From: Alternaria dauci
Taxonomy: Eukaryota; Ascomycota; Dothideomycetes; Pleosporales; Pleosporaceae
Direction: 5' to 3'
Assembly (NCBI RefSeq): GCF_042100115.1
Contig: NC_091273.1
Span: forward strand, 2,046,001-2,110,000
DNA length: 64,000 bases
Part shown: positions 21,265-32,600 of the stretch, one piece after another
Numbering within the stretch: the stretch's first letter is position 1
How the letters are laid out: the number at the start of each line of letters is the position of its first letter
Made by a program: the position numbers and the translations under genes
Notes under the pieces: generated by a model
Databases searched by the model: none
Told to the model about the DNA's origin: nothing
Seen by the model: only the letters and a program-made list of their open reading frames with translations

Positions 21265-22822
21265 ATGGAGTACCATGCCATTGTTTCGAGACAGGAAGGG
21301 GGGCCGCCGATGATGCCAGTTCGGTCACCAGAGTACATGGCTGAGAACCAGGCTGGACGCTTGCTGGCAGTGGAAGGTTCCTTGTTCGCGTTGTCGACAA
21401 CCGCTGTACTGATGCGATTCTATGTGCGGGTCTTTATGCTGAAGACCTTTGGCTGGGATGGTACGTATAACCCACTGATCCGTATTCGTAGCAGACATGA
21501 CTGACTGTGACAGATGTTATGATGGCGATTGCGTTGGTAAGTCGCCACACCTTTACTACGCATGTGCTCTTGTGCGGAGTCAACGAGAAATGATTGTTTG
21601 CTGACTATTACTCTACAGGCACTGAGTTGCTCTACCTTGGGATTATTCTTAAAGGTTATCGATCTGGGTCTCGGAAAACACGCGGAAGCCTTTCCACTGG
21701 AAAACATATTCCCGTTCTTCAAAGTCATGTACTTTTACTCCATCCTGATCATCTCTGCGTACAGCTTTATCAAGCTCTCTATTGGCTTTTTTCTGTTGCG
21801 ACTTGCAGACCGAACCAAATGGCGGCCATTCCTTATAAGCATGCTGGGTAAGATATTTAGGCCTAAACTGCCAATATCAAGCGGCTAACAGATGAACAGT
21901 CTTCATTGCTGCTTTTACTATCGGCTCAACTTTTGCTATTATCTTCCAATGTATCCCGGTGCAAGCAGGGTGGGACTACAACCTTCGCCCACCGATGGGG
22001 TATGCATTCCATCTACGCCCGGTGTCATCTAGGATCCGCACTGATACAGTTGTAGAACTGCAAAATGCTACGACGCCAACATCTTCAAGAATGTTGGTGT
22101 CTTCAACTCGTCCGTCAACATCGCCACGGATCTGCTCTTCGCTCTAATTCCCATCCCAATGGTTTGGAAACTACAAGTCACAATCCAAACACGTATTGGA
22201 CTGGCAGTCATCCTGAGTCTGGGCCTCTTCGCCTCTGCGGTCGCCATCTACAAAACCCCGATGCAGTACAACTTCTTCAAGATTATGGATTGGTCCGGTG
22301 AAGGAGCATGGTATTACATCTGGCAGCAGTACGTTGTCGCCCTTCCACATCTACACTCAAGCTTCTCCTGACACTTTCCGCAGAGTCGAATTGCACGTGG
22401 GCATCATCGCCGCCTGTCTTCCAGCCATGAAACCCCTCTTCGCCGACTTCTTCGGCCAAGTGCGCTCCCTCGCTACAAAAGGCCGCACCACTGGTTCCAA
22501 TGGCATCAACAGCACGCCATTCCGCTCAAATGGATACATGAAGCACAACGACATGCGCCCTGGCAACTCTTTCGCCATGAAGAACATGAGCGAAAATTCC
22601 TCGTCGACGGGCCGTGACCCGTATACCGAGGACGCTGTGCTAGGCAAGGAAACATATCATGTCGAGGCGGGACGGGGAAGGGGAATGAGCAGACCGAGGA
22701 GTCAAGCTGGCGAGAGCGATGAAAGTATCTTAGATCATGAGGTTGGCATGGCTGACAGGAGGAGCGTGCTTCCCAGGGGTATGACGATTGTGAGGACAAC
22801 TGAAGTGAACATCTCGAGATAG
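21265..22822 (+). CDS. Seven-helix rhodopsin-fold (SAT4/PTH11-like) membrane protein
   Basis: Six exons: 21265-21460, 21514-21536, 21619-21847, 21900-21999, 22056-22328 and 22384-22822, for 419 residues. The family pattern is clear: AENQAGRLLAVEGSLFALST, then RFYVRVFMLKTFGWDDVMM (the conserved GxDD step, built across the 23-nt second exon). FIKLSIGFFLLRL, an IFQCIPVQAGWD block, CYDANIFKNVGVFNSSVNIATD and LLFALIPIPMVWKLQ follow. The closing helix is VELHVGIIAACLPAMKPLF. Seven hydrophobic segments precede a polar C-terminal tail of about 120 residues. This fungal family includes PTH11-related proteins implicated in surface sensing; ligand and function of this member are unknown. No CFEM domain is present. 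All splice sites are GT-AG and all phases close. Confidence 0.85.
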
Positions 22823-23238
22823 TGTGAGCGAGGACACTGGCAAGTTGTATATGTTCCATCAGTCCAATTGTTGCCGTGTTGCACTGCGAGAGATACCCCT
22901 TGGCGACAGCCCTTCTTGATCGCGCAATGTTTGTATGAGTATATAGTAACGGTCGTTTCATATGTAACACATTCTCTTGAGTATAAGACAATTTTACATA
23001 ATTCTAGTCTATCGCATAAATCATATCTATAGCCTTTTCTATGTCGTCGAAGGTTTCCGTCTATGGTGATCCCTTGTGACAATTCCCTTCCCCACATAGT
23101 CTATCTACGCCGCAGCCACTGCCGTGCGCACATCATCAGAAGGGTTTGGTATCTACTGCGCCGCAGCATAGGCGGTCCCAACTTTCAGGTCGAAGAACCA
23201 GGAATGATCTTCCCGGGGGCGAATTTCGGGAGTCCCAT
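22823..23238. other. Convergent 3' intergenic region
   Basis: About 416 bp between convergent genes, with A/T-rich parts (22920-23040) that suit 3' UTRs. No gene is seen. Confidence 0.45.
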
Positions 23239-24115
23239 TTATTTAGTGGTCTGAACTTCAATTCCGGCGGCGCCACTCTTGTATGCTTCGTAGCCTTCCT
23301 TGGCAGCCGCCTGGACAGTAGTCTTGCCCTCTACAATGCTCTTGCACTTGCTCAGGATATTGGACCAGTCCTCGAAGACTGTGAATGGCACGTCCTCGCG
23401 CGCGCAGTAGTTGATCAGATCGTGACCCTTCTTGGCGAAGAGCAGGTCTGTTTCGCGTGCTGCAGAGAGGTCTGATACACCGTCGCCGGCGTAGAACATT
23501 GTTGGTCGCAGGCCCTCGGGCAGACTGGAGTACTTGCGCAGCTCGACGGACTTGTCGTGGCCGAAACCAGACTCTGGGTGTTTGAAGAGGATTGTCCATC
23601 CACCCTCCTCGTTGATGCTCTTTCCTTCGCGGGGCCCGACGTGGTTGCCCAGGACCTGCATCTTGCTCGCATCTGGGCCTACCAACTTCTCCAACAGCGC
23701 CTTGATTACGGGCTCCATTCCTGAACTCAGCACCACAACGGGGATGTTGTTCTCGAGCGACCACTCGAAGAAGGCCTTGAATCCGGGGTCTAGCTTGATG
23801 TTGTCGACGAGGTATTGGATACATTGGTCGTATGGCTTCGTGACACTGTCCATCATGTCCTGGAAAGAGTCGCGGAAAGTGATTTCGTTGTTGAGGCAGG
23901 CAATATTTCCGGCGCGGCGCTTCTCGCGGCCGTAGCCAATGTTGTCCGTCATGAAGTCATTCGAGTCTTGGAGTGTGATTGTGCCGTCGAAATCTGTGAA
24001 GAAGATGAACTGGGCATTGTTAGTATAATGCGTAGCCAAGAGGACTGTAAAGTTATACCTTTGGATTGGTCTTCATGGCAGGCAGTTCTGCCAGGTCAAT
24101 CTGTGTGGATCCCAT
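23239..24115 (-). CDS. HAD-superfamily phosphatase (Pyp1/phosphoserine-phosphatase-like)
   Basis: Exons are 24115-24059 and 24009-23239. The 49-nt intron joins MKTNPK to FIFFTDFDGTIT; the product is 275 residues. HAD motif I is DFDGT with nucleophile Asp25 and general acid Asp27. Motif II lies in VVVLSSGMEP, and motif III/IV in MFYAGDGVSDLSAA. The architecture resembles the yeast Pyp1 (YNL010W) group, reported to act on sugar-alcohol phosphates, and the MtnX/phosphoserine phosphatase class. The exact substrate cannot be read from sequence. The protein is cytosolic by absence of a leader. The first exon of 19 codons is supported by the donor GTATAA and by motif I resuming in frame. It shares a 325-bp divergent upstream region with the She9-like gene. 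Confidence 0.87.
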
Positions 24116-24440
24116 GGTGTATGTGACGGAAACGAGCGACTGTGGTGCTGGTTCTATGTCCTGGCTGTGAAGGCAGAAGTCAGAAGCACCCGGCGATATC
24201 AACAACTTCTCAAAGATTATATGGAGGGGCACTAGGGACGCCCTGAATCGGAATGCCGGCCGACCTGCAAGTAAGGGACGGTGGCTACAGGGCCAGTCAG
24301 CGTCATGCCGTAACCCCACGCGCCTTGGCACGTCGCCTGCGCTCGATGCGACGCCGCCCGCTTCGGGGGTCCGCATTTTGGCCCTTTTTCGTCATTCGTC
24401 ATCCAGCCCAGGCGCTCTTCATGTGAGGGAAGAGACAAGA
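24116..24440. promoter_or_regulatory. Shared divergent promoter, HAD phosphatase / She9-like gene
   Basis: Only 325 bp lie between the two chosen start codons. An earlier in-frame ATG of the She9-like gene at 24378 would shorten this to 262 bp. It contains the string GGGGGTCCGCA near 24365; I assign no factor. Confidence 0.45.
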
Positions 24441-26156
24441 ATGAGGCCACTGCTTCAGCATGCTTCACGCTCCGTTGTCGCCGGTACGGTAGCGCCTTCG
24501 TCGCCAGCTCGGAGTGTCGTTGCCCACAGTGCATCGTCGGTCTTGTCGACGTGTAGGTATCGGACAGCTTCATGTGCGCTGAGGTGGCATGGAAAGACGA
24601 TATTGAGCCCCAGTCCATCCGCACAATGGTCGCAGCGAACTTTCACAAGCTCGACAAGATGGAGGGAAGAAGGAAGACCACCAAAGCCCTCGGATCCCAT
24701 CGCAATGCCGCCGCCCGCAAATGACACCAATCCTATACCGCAACCCCCGACCAAGCTATCAGGAGGCCCGCCATCACCAGAGGACCAGGAGCGATTAGAG
24801 AGGAGACTCAATGCTATACTCGAGGACCAGATGGCTATCAAACGAGCTGCAGAAACCTCCGTGGCCGCATTGCAAGAACCGCCCGCTCCCAAGGTGGAAC
24901 AGCCCCCTCCAAAAGAATCAGAACCACCCAAGAAGGATGAGCCCGTGGACAATATAGCTCGTGTACCGGACGAACACCTGCCTTCGCACCAAGAGAAGCA
25001 GCGATGGAGCCTCTCGAAACGCTTCTCCGAGGCCATGGATGAGCTGCTCCCGAAGCTTGCCGTTGTCACGCAAAAGGTCAATACGTACACTGGAACCGAC
25101 TACTCTGGCGTGGAAGCACTCAGGAGGGAGATCAAAGAGCAGGGTATGTGCAACATCCTTCTTCTGTTCAGACGCAGCAGCTGACATCATGCAGAGAAAC
25201 TCGTCAAGGCCCGCCGTCTAGCCATCGACTCCGCTAAACAAGCCCTCGACACCGCCCTCGCCCACCAAGCAACCTCGCAAAAAGAAGTCGTCGCTCTCCT
25301 CGAGCGCAAACACTCGTGGTCAAACGGCGATCTCGAACGTTACATGGCACTCATCCGCTCCGAACACATCAACGACCAAGCCGTCCGGGAAGCAAAGGAC
25401 GCCGTCGCAAACGCCGAGAATGCTTTGGAAGACGCGCGAGCACAGTTGGAGAAGAGGGAACGTGCGCAATACCACGAAGAGCAGATTTGGAGCGACACCA
25501 TCCGGAGGAACAGTACTTGGGTCACGTTTGGCCTGATGGGCGTCAATATCTTCCTGCTGCTGTTGAGTTTGGCAATCCTGGAGCCGTGGCGAAGGAGGAG
25601 AATGGTCAGAGAGATTAAAAAGGCGTTGGAGGCACAGCATCAAATCGCTATGGATGCTGCGGCGTCATCGGCCGCTGCGGCAGCACTCGTACCTGCGTCA
25701 GCCACGCAACGTCTAACAGCGATTGAGGAAGAGATTGATAGGGTTGTTGATCGTACAGATGCACCTACCAAAGCCCCACCTGTGGTATCTGAGGAGGTGG
25801 TCGAGGAATCCCCAACAGCAGGAGCAAATGTCGTATCGCCAGTCGAGCCCGAACTCGTTCCAGAAGTCGTCCATGAAGCCGCTGTCACTCCCGAAGCCGA
25901 GGCTCTCACTCCGGAAGAAGAGGCTCTAACACCCGACGAACGCGTCACCATCGCTGAAGAAACCTCGCTGTATCACACCACTCCCCGCTCCAAACTAGAA
26001 AGCTGGCAGCAAAAGGCTAGCTTCATAGCACATGACATTGTCAGTGACCGCGTCGTTTCGATGCGGCGCATCGATTACACGAGCGCCATCCTCCAAGGCG
26101 CTGCGGCTGGGGCTGTCATCACGGCGAGCATCATTGCTATGCTAAGGCCGAATTGA
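24441..26156 (+). CDS. SHE9: Mitochondrial inner-membrane protein She9/Mdm33
   Basis: Exons are 24441-25143 and 25195-26156. The 51-nt intron GTATGT...TGCAG joins ALRREIKEQ to EKLVKARRLA; the product is 554 residues. The N-terminus MRPLLQHASRSVVAG is Arg-rich and acid-free for 60 residues, fitting a mitochondrial presequence. A start 21 codons upstream (24378) is also in frame. A long coiled coil spans about 215-330, from KVNTYTGTDYSGVEALR through YMALIRSEHINDQAVREAKD, which is highly conserved in She9. It is followed by TM1 (TFGLMGVNIFLLLLSLAIL), a basic RRRRMVREIKK, an acidic spacer with a repeated EALTPEEEALTPDE unit, and TM2 near the end. Yeast Mdm33/She9 affects inner-membrane fission and lipid balance. 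Confident by coiled-coil and TM order. Confidence 0.9.
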
Positions 26157-26735
26157 ACCATCTAGCTTTTGTAAGAATAGTATTTGTATCTGAGAAGTGT
26201 ATATAATCTATACTATGAGGATTTGCCATACGCCTCAGTTGCTTAATAGTCATATGCTTGTACAACCTTTAGTACGCTGTTCACCTCATCAATGATATCA
26301 ACCAGGAGATCGAGCTTCTCGGTGAGTGTTGCAGCCGTCGCTTTGATCGCGCTTAAAACCGGATTTGTGTAATGTTGTCGCGAAAATGGCTGTGGGTTTC
26401 CATAGATCCTCCCTCGGACGGTAGTTGATAGCAGACCGAAGGTTTTGCTTGTGATCGGTATCAGCTACACAGGTAGCAACTTGTTAGGTCGTCTTCAGCT
26501 CGTGTAGTATGTTGTAGCGAACAGAGGCCAAAGCCGTTGTTTCAATCCTTAAGACAATACTCTGGCTGTGTTGGGCTTCAGAAGCACATCAGGAACTGCC
26601 AAGCAGTACAGCGAGGAGTGACGGGTTCAAGGATATAGTGTCGGTCAACCAGCACGCCGTGACGTACAGGGCACGTATCCAGTATTTGGCAAGCCGGGTT
26701 GGCAGGTGGAAAGACGTATGGAGTCCCGAGTCCGC
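26157..26735. other. Convergent 3' intergenic region
   Basis: About 580 bp between convergent genes. A string GGGTTCAAGGA near 26623 was checked as a tRNA T arm and rejected. No gene is seen. Confidence 0.45.
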
Positions 26736-27344
26736 CTACTCGCTCATGTCCTCGCTCTCATCCCCGTTGTCGATCCTAGCAAGCACCTCGTTCTCGACCT
26801 TCCTCTCTTTATCCACCGCTCTCTCCACGTTCTGTAGCATGGGCAGCTCTCCGACACCATTCCAAGCTCTTGCTCTCTTAATGATGTGCTGCGACCGTCG
26901 GATAACCTCCTGTTCTGCCTTTTTGATCGTACCGCTGACCTGCACGACTCTTATCACGACGGGTATATCGAGAGGTTTCGGAAGGCGGGTGACGTATGTG
27001 AAGGCTGCCCAGACCATTTCGTAGTGGTCTCGTGGACATCGTATTATGGCTGTGCTGGTCGAGGGCGAGCAGTAGTTGACTGTGCATGTCATTAGTACAG
27101 CAGTCAAACCCTCTCAAAGATTTTGTAATGTACCTTTCAGTCCCGAAGACACCATGCCCGAACCGTAGTCGCCAAACAGTTCTTCAACTCCGTCTCGTAT
27201 CATGCGTATAATAAGACCCTGCTTGAGAGCATCGGGTGTCGGCGAGTGAATTTGGATGGCATCTGGGAGTTGCGTCTTGCTCTTCACGAGAGGCTCCGGG
27301 TACAAGAAGTTGACTACCAGGTAGCGGTTCTTGACGCGCACCAT
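26736..27344 (-). CDS. POP5: RNase P/MRP protein subunit Pop5
   Basis: Exons are 27344-27134 and 27079-26736. The 54-nt intron joins SGMVSSGLK to VNYCSPSTSTAIIRCPRD; the product is 184 residues. The start MVRVKNRYLVVNFLYPEP is the hallmark of Pop5. The RRM-like core continues with ALKQGLIIRMIRDGVEELFGDYG, and the PRDHYEMVWAAFTYV block is also diagnostic. Pop5 is a shared subunit of nuclear RNase P (tRNA 5' maturation) and RNase MRP (rRNA processing). The C-terminal part after RRSQHIIKRA is a charged helix and acidic tail (DNGDESEDMSE), longer than the core needs. The gene diverges from the R-SNARE gene. Confidence 0.93.
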
Positions 27345-27899
27345 GCTGACTCAAACTGTGTCTTATGTCTGCGCGTAGTGGTGGAGCATGCGCAAGCCGA
27401 GAGAATGTGGGGATGTCCAAGTGAAAGTAAAAGGCAAACGGAATAATGAAATTAAAATAGCAGGCAGACCCTCGGCGCGCCGCAATGGTAACCACCGCAA
27501 CTGAGAGTTTCTAAAATCGATATTTGCGACAACGAGCATTTACGCGCAAGGAAGACGCGAAAGTTGACTAAACCACAAACAAGACCCATCTATCCATCCA
27601 TCCATCCATCCATCCATCAATCAATCGCAGGCGCAATCCATGCATTAGCGTGAACCGGCTTGGCTATGACGCACATGGCTAGAGGCAGCATCCCCAGCTT
27701 TAGTGGCTCTCCTTCCCCAGCAGCACCAACGCCATCAACGGCTCCGACTACAACAGACCCACATCATCATCACCACGCTCTAGTCTCGCGAGGACTCATC
27801 TCCTATTCCAAATCTCCTTCGAGTCCCAATTCACGCAAACCTTTGAAAGCGCCCCCGGCCACGCGCAGCGCCCTTGGTCTTGCTTCACCAACCTTGAAC
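27345..27899. promoter_or_regulatory. Divergent region POP5 / VAMP7-like SNARE
   Basis: 555 bp between the start codons. It contains the ATCC tract reported separately. The SNARE frame is open upstream to an ATG at 27660, which would add about 80 Ser/Pro-rich residues with a run of five histidines. The longin domain begins at the 27900 ATG, so I treat this as leader. Confidence 0.5.
27592..27615. repeat. Microsatellite (ATCC)6
   Basis: Six perfect ATCC units followed by two ATCA units, between POP5 and the SNARE gene. Confidence 0.95.
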
Positions 27900-28916
27900 A
27901 TGGCGTCCTCGTCTTCTTCCACGCCGCTGCTCTAGTACGGCCTCTCGAAAACATGATGCAAATCGTGAACTATGAGAACTAACAACACCACAGCGCATGC
28001 ATAGCCCACAACACAACCGTCCTGACCGAACACACCGCCTCTGCCTCGTCCAACGCCTCCTCGCTCGTCTCGCTCGTCCTCCCACGCATCGCCCACGACA
28101 AATCCGCCCACAAAACCATTGACCAATCCAAATTCTTCATCCACTGCCTCGTCAAGTCGCCCTCTGACTTCCCCAACAACCAGTCCACCGCCGGCGGCCT
28201 CACCTTCCTCGTCATCGCCGAGCGCGACCTCGGCCAGCGCATACCCTTTGGCTTCCTGACGAACCTCGAGAAGAAATTCTTTGCTGAATTCGAGCCGGGA
28301 AGCACAAATTTCCACGACTTGCCGCCGTATGGATGTGCGAGCTTCAATGGCGCGTTGAAGAGGATGATGCTGGAGCAGGGCGGGACTCAGGCTGGACAGC
28401 AGGATGCGCTCAGGACGGCGCAGCGCGAGATTGAGGGCGTGAGGGAAATCATGACGGAGAATATTGAGCGGGTGTTGGAGCGCGGCGAGCACATGAGTGT
28501 GCTGGTGGACAAGACTGGCAGACTGGGTGAGAATGCGAGGGACTTTAGGGTTAGGTCGCGGACGCTGAAGAGAAGGATGTGGTGGAAGAACGTCAAGTTG
28601 ATGGTGCTACTGACGCTCGTTGTCATCTTCTTGATCTATCTATTCGTCGGCTTCGGCTGCGGTCTTCCTGGTAAGAGCACTAGACATGGCAGGATCCCGT
28701 GCGCGCTCTTCTTGCTCCATGCGACGTCGAGCTCGCACGGGACCCTGCCACCCCTGGTCCCCTTGATGGATGATTTACAAAGGCGCTCGTTCTCAGGGCG
28801 TCACCGTCTGCACTTGGCAGGCGGATACACACTAACAACGAGCGCCTTTGTAGCTCGCCGCTTTTTGAACCACAAGCTGACGAACAACAGGCTGGGGACG
28901 GTGTCTCGGCCACTAG
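27900..28916 (+). CDS. Longin-type R-SNARE, VAMP7/Nyv1-like
   Basis: Exons are 27900-27934, 27994-28670 and 28891-28916, giving 245 residues. MASSSSSTPLLY joins across the first intron to ACIAHNTTVLTEHT, the start of the longin domain. The R-SNARE motif is AQREIEGVREIMTENIERVL followed by ERGEHMSVLVDKTGRL, with the zero-layer Arg in LERGEHM. The tail anchor is LMVLLTLVVIFLIYLFVGF. The third exon is only 26 nt and gives the short lumenal end WGRCLGH, matching the expected GLPGWxRC ending of fungal homologues. VAMP7-like SNAREs act in fusion at the vacuole/endosome. The last intron (28671-28890) is 220 nt, long for this genome, and strongly structured. It also stays open in frame, so retention or use of an earlier AG would lengthen the tail to 29317. 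Confidence 0.88.
28687..28750 (+). repeat. Inverted repeat 1 inside the SNARE last intron
   Basis: Arms 28687-28703 and 28734-28750 are complementary at 16 of 17 positions (TGGCAGGATCCCGTGCG against its counterpart), with a 30-nt loop. It would form a stable RNA hairpin just after the splice donor. Confidence 0.9.
28776..28852 (+). repeat. Inverted repeat 2 inside the SNARE last intron
   Basis: Arms 28776-28791 and 28837-28852 are perfectly complementary over 16 bp (TACAAAGGCGCTCGTT and its reverse complement), with a 45-nt loop. The right arm contains most of the decoy acceptor CTTTGTAG ending at 28853. Confidence 0.92.
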
Positions 28917-29622
28917 ATTCCTGCCATTACCGGCACAATGTCATTGCTTTCCGAAAAGCGACAAAGACTTTACGAAGCGCATACGACGTGTTCAGAGAAA
29001 TTGATGTCATGACGCAAAGTCCGGCGACTTTGCGCAACGTGGGGAAATTTGTTTCCGTTGTATACACCAAGGGCAAGGCGTCTGGCGTCTTCCCTGTTCC
29101 CGAAAGTAGTAGTGACTACCTCTATTTCCCAATTCCACCGTGTTTGATCCCACCATCCCATCGACTCCAAACCATGCAGATCCCTTTCCATAATACCGCC
29201 GATAGTTACCCAGTCCGATTGATGTACCGATCTTCCTCTCAACTCCGATCCATGTGCCCAACCTCGATGAGAGGACCCACCCAAACGCCAACAGAGACCG
29301 AAGTAAAAATGAAATGACTTTCCCCCTCTTTGAAAAGAAAAAATACAACAATAACGCCGAAGCGTGCTGCAGAAAAAGTGAAATAGCTTCCCCCAATCCT
29401 GATGCTGATAATTATACATCATATATATGCCGTTAACCCGTGACCAAAACTCCGTGGAAATGCTTTTGAGTATCTATCTACAATCACTGTTGATGATCCT
29501 CGTCTATGTCATTGGTATTAAATCGAAAGGAAAATATGCCGAAGGAAAACTTTTTGTAGCTTTGTTCGTTTCCGTGAAAACCGTCAAACGCCTGCCATGA
29601 AGTCATGCGCCGAATGATCCGA
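28917..29622. other. Convergent 3' region SNARE / pyrimidine multienzyme
   Basis: About 700 bp between stop codons. The SNARE frame is open through much of it if the last intron is not removed at 28890. From about 29320 the DNA becomes A-rich, consistent with 3' UTR ends. No separate gene is recognised. Confidence 0.5.
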
Positions 29623-32600
29623 CTAAGGAGCCATGACCATGGCGAGAAGCGCCATACGGGTGTACAGGCCGTATCTCATCTGCGATGCTGTTAGCTGGCA
29701 TGTCCTTCTGCATCGTGATTGAACTTACCTGTCTGAAGTAGGCTGCCCTAGGATCAAAGTCCACCTCCTCGTTAATCTCGTTGTTCCTCGGGAGCGGGTG
29801 CATGACAATCATGTTCGCCTTGGCTCCCTTCAGTAGCTTGTTGTCAATGACAAACGCATCCTTGACAGCCTCGTAGCTGGCAACATCTGGGAAGCGTTCC
29901 TTCTGCACACGCGTGCAGTACATGACATCCGATGAAGCGACAATGTCGTCAGTCAGCTCAGTGGTAACCTTGTTCAGCTGACCGCGAGCCTTGAGGGCAT
30001 CAGTGACACCAGAAGGCATGGGCAGGGATGCGGGCGACACGAGGTTGATGGTAACGTCGTAGTGAGAAAGGAGCTCGCAGAGTGAGTGGACGGTGCGGCC
30101 ATACTTAAGGTCACCAACGAAGGTGATGTTGAGGCCGTTCACTGTACCAAGCTCCTCTCGAATGGTGAAAATGTCAAGAAGAGCCTGAGTTGGGTGCTCG
30201 CGGCTACCGTTACCAGCGTTGATGATAGGCACATCCGAGAACTTGGTAGCGATGTTGATCGACTCTTCAGACGGATGACGCAGGACAATGGCATCACCGT
30301 AGCAGCCCAGAGTGCGGATGGTGTCGGCAATGGATTCACCCTTCTGTGTAGATGACACCAATTCGTTGATGACGACGACCTCACCACCAAGACGCTTCAT
30401 TGCCGCATCGAAGGAAGCAGAAGTCCTAGTTGATGGCTCGCAAAACAGAGTGCAGAGGACGCAACCCTTGAGGATATCGAGACAACCCTGGCGCTGAGTA
30501 CCGAGACGCATCTCCTGCGCAATGGTGAACAGCAGATGGAGATCGGCACGGCTGAATTGCTTGACAGAGGTGATGTGCTCCCTCTTGAATGGAGACCTTG
30601 CAAGAAGTTGCTGCAGTGACAGCGAGCCGCTAAGCTTAGACAGCGGCCCTGAGGATGAATCATGTGCTCCGGGGGCTGCAGCAAACTCCTGGAAATCTAC
30701 CTTGCTGATCTCCATGTCGTAGTGGCGAGCGATAGCCTCGATCAACAACTTTGCGTTCTTCACGTTGGTCACCAGAGGGGTCTGGTAATCGACGGCCATA
30801 CGACGGGTACGGTATCCTCTGCTCATGTAGTTGGCAGGTCGGCGGAAACGGTTGCTGGAAGGCAAGTTGATGTACAAGTCGATGAGGTTGTTTGACAAGT
30901 GCTGGGTGAGAGAGTACTCTTGCTTCTGCTCGTCGTGTTCACCAGTGGACAGTACTTCCAAGAACTTGACGGGAATACCGTGCTCTTGAATGTAATCAGC
31001 AGTTCCAGCTGTGGCGAAGAGGTTGTAGCCCATCTTGTGCAGACGCTCGATTGAAGGCAACATCTCCACCTTGTCCTTGAATGAACCAATAGACAGCAAG
31101 ATGTTCTTGTTCGGCAGCTTGAAGCCAGTGGCAATGAGACCCTTGATATAGGCCTCGTACTTGGTACGGCCGAAGCAGGCAACCTCACCAGTAGAAGCCA
31201 TCTCCACACCGAGGACAGGATCGGCACCAGAAAGACGAGAGAACGAGAATTGGGGAACCTTGACACCGACGTACTCCGCCGGAATGTTGGTGGGTGGGTA
31301 CTCAGTCACAGGCAGGCCTGACATGGCCTTGGTAGCCATCTCAATCAAATCGACACCCATGACCTTGGAGACGAATGGGAAAGATCGAGAAGCGCGGACG
31401 TTGCACTCGATAACCTTGATCTCGTTATCCTTGGCAATGAACTGGATGTTGTAAGGTCCAGTAATGTTCAATGCGGCTCCTATCTTGCGAGTGGCATCCT
31501 CAATCTGGCGAATGGTCTCTGGATCAAGGTCTTGAGGCGGGAGAATCAGCGTAGCATCACCGGAGTGAACACCAGCGTTCTCAACATGCTCGGAGATGAA
31601 ATGACCAATCATGGTTCCGTTGCGAGCGACGGCGTCCATCTCAATCTCCTTTGCGTTCTCAATGTACTTGGTGATGACGACTGGGTGGTCCTTCGAGACG
31701 TCGGCGGCTTGGTTCAGGTAGGTGGCCAGGTCGTGCTGCGAGTAGACAGTGTTCATGGCGGCCCCAGAGAGGACGTATGAGGGACGAACCAAAACAGGGT
31801 AAGACACCCGGTCGCAGAACTCCATTGCCTCGTCAATGCTGGTAAGCTCTTTCCAGGCAGGCTGGTCGACATTGATGCGGTCCAGCATACGAGAGAACTT
31901 GTACCTGTTCTCGGCATTGTCAATCATCTCGGGGGAGGTGCCGAGAATCTTAACGTTCATGCGGTGCAGAGGAAGGGCAATGTTGTTGCTGGTTTGGCCT
32001 CCCATGGAGACAATAACACCGCTAGAGTTCTCCAGGGTGTAGATGTCCAAGACGACCTCTAAGCTGATGTTGTCAAAGTACAGCCTGTCTGCTTCATCGT
32101 AGTCGGTAGAAACTGTTTCTGGGTTGTAGTTCAACATGACTGTCTTAAAGCCTTGTTCTCTGAGAGTGCGAATAGCGCGGACTGAGCACCAGTCGAACTC
32201 GACTGACGATCCGATGCGGTACACGCCTGAGCCGAGGACCATAATACCCTTGTCGTTAAAGCTGATATCATTCTCTGCAGCGTTGTATGTCAGGTAGAGG
32301 TAGTTGGTGACTGCGGGGAACTCTGCTGCGACTGTATCAATCTGCTTGACGACAGGGAAGATTCCAGCATCGACACGCACGCGGCGGACGGCAAGCTCGT
32401 TCGAGGCCCAGAACTTGGCAAGCTGGCGATCGGAGAAACCCAGCTGCTTTGCCTTCTTCAACAGCGGCATGGTGATGCTGACGGTGTTGTAGCTCGCCAT
32501 TGACTTCTCGAAGTCACTAAGAGACTTGAGGCGGCTGAGGAACCACTTGTCGATCTGTGTCATCTCCCAGATCTTGTCGACACTGTATCCAGCCTTCATA

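Noticed and set aside
26560..26640. GGGTTCAAGGA as a tRNA T arm
   Set aside because: No cloverleaf can be drawn; the motif alone is not evidence.
27660..27899. N-terminal extension of the SNARE by about 80 residues
   Set aside because: Open in frame, but low-complexity and placed before the conserved MASSSSSTPLLY start of the longin domain; probably 5' leader.
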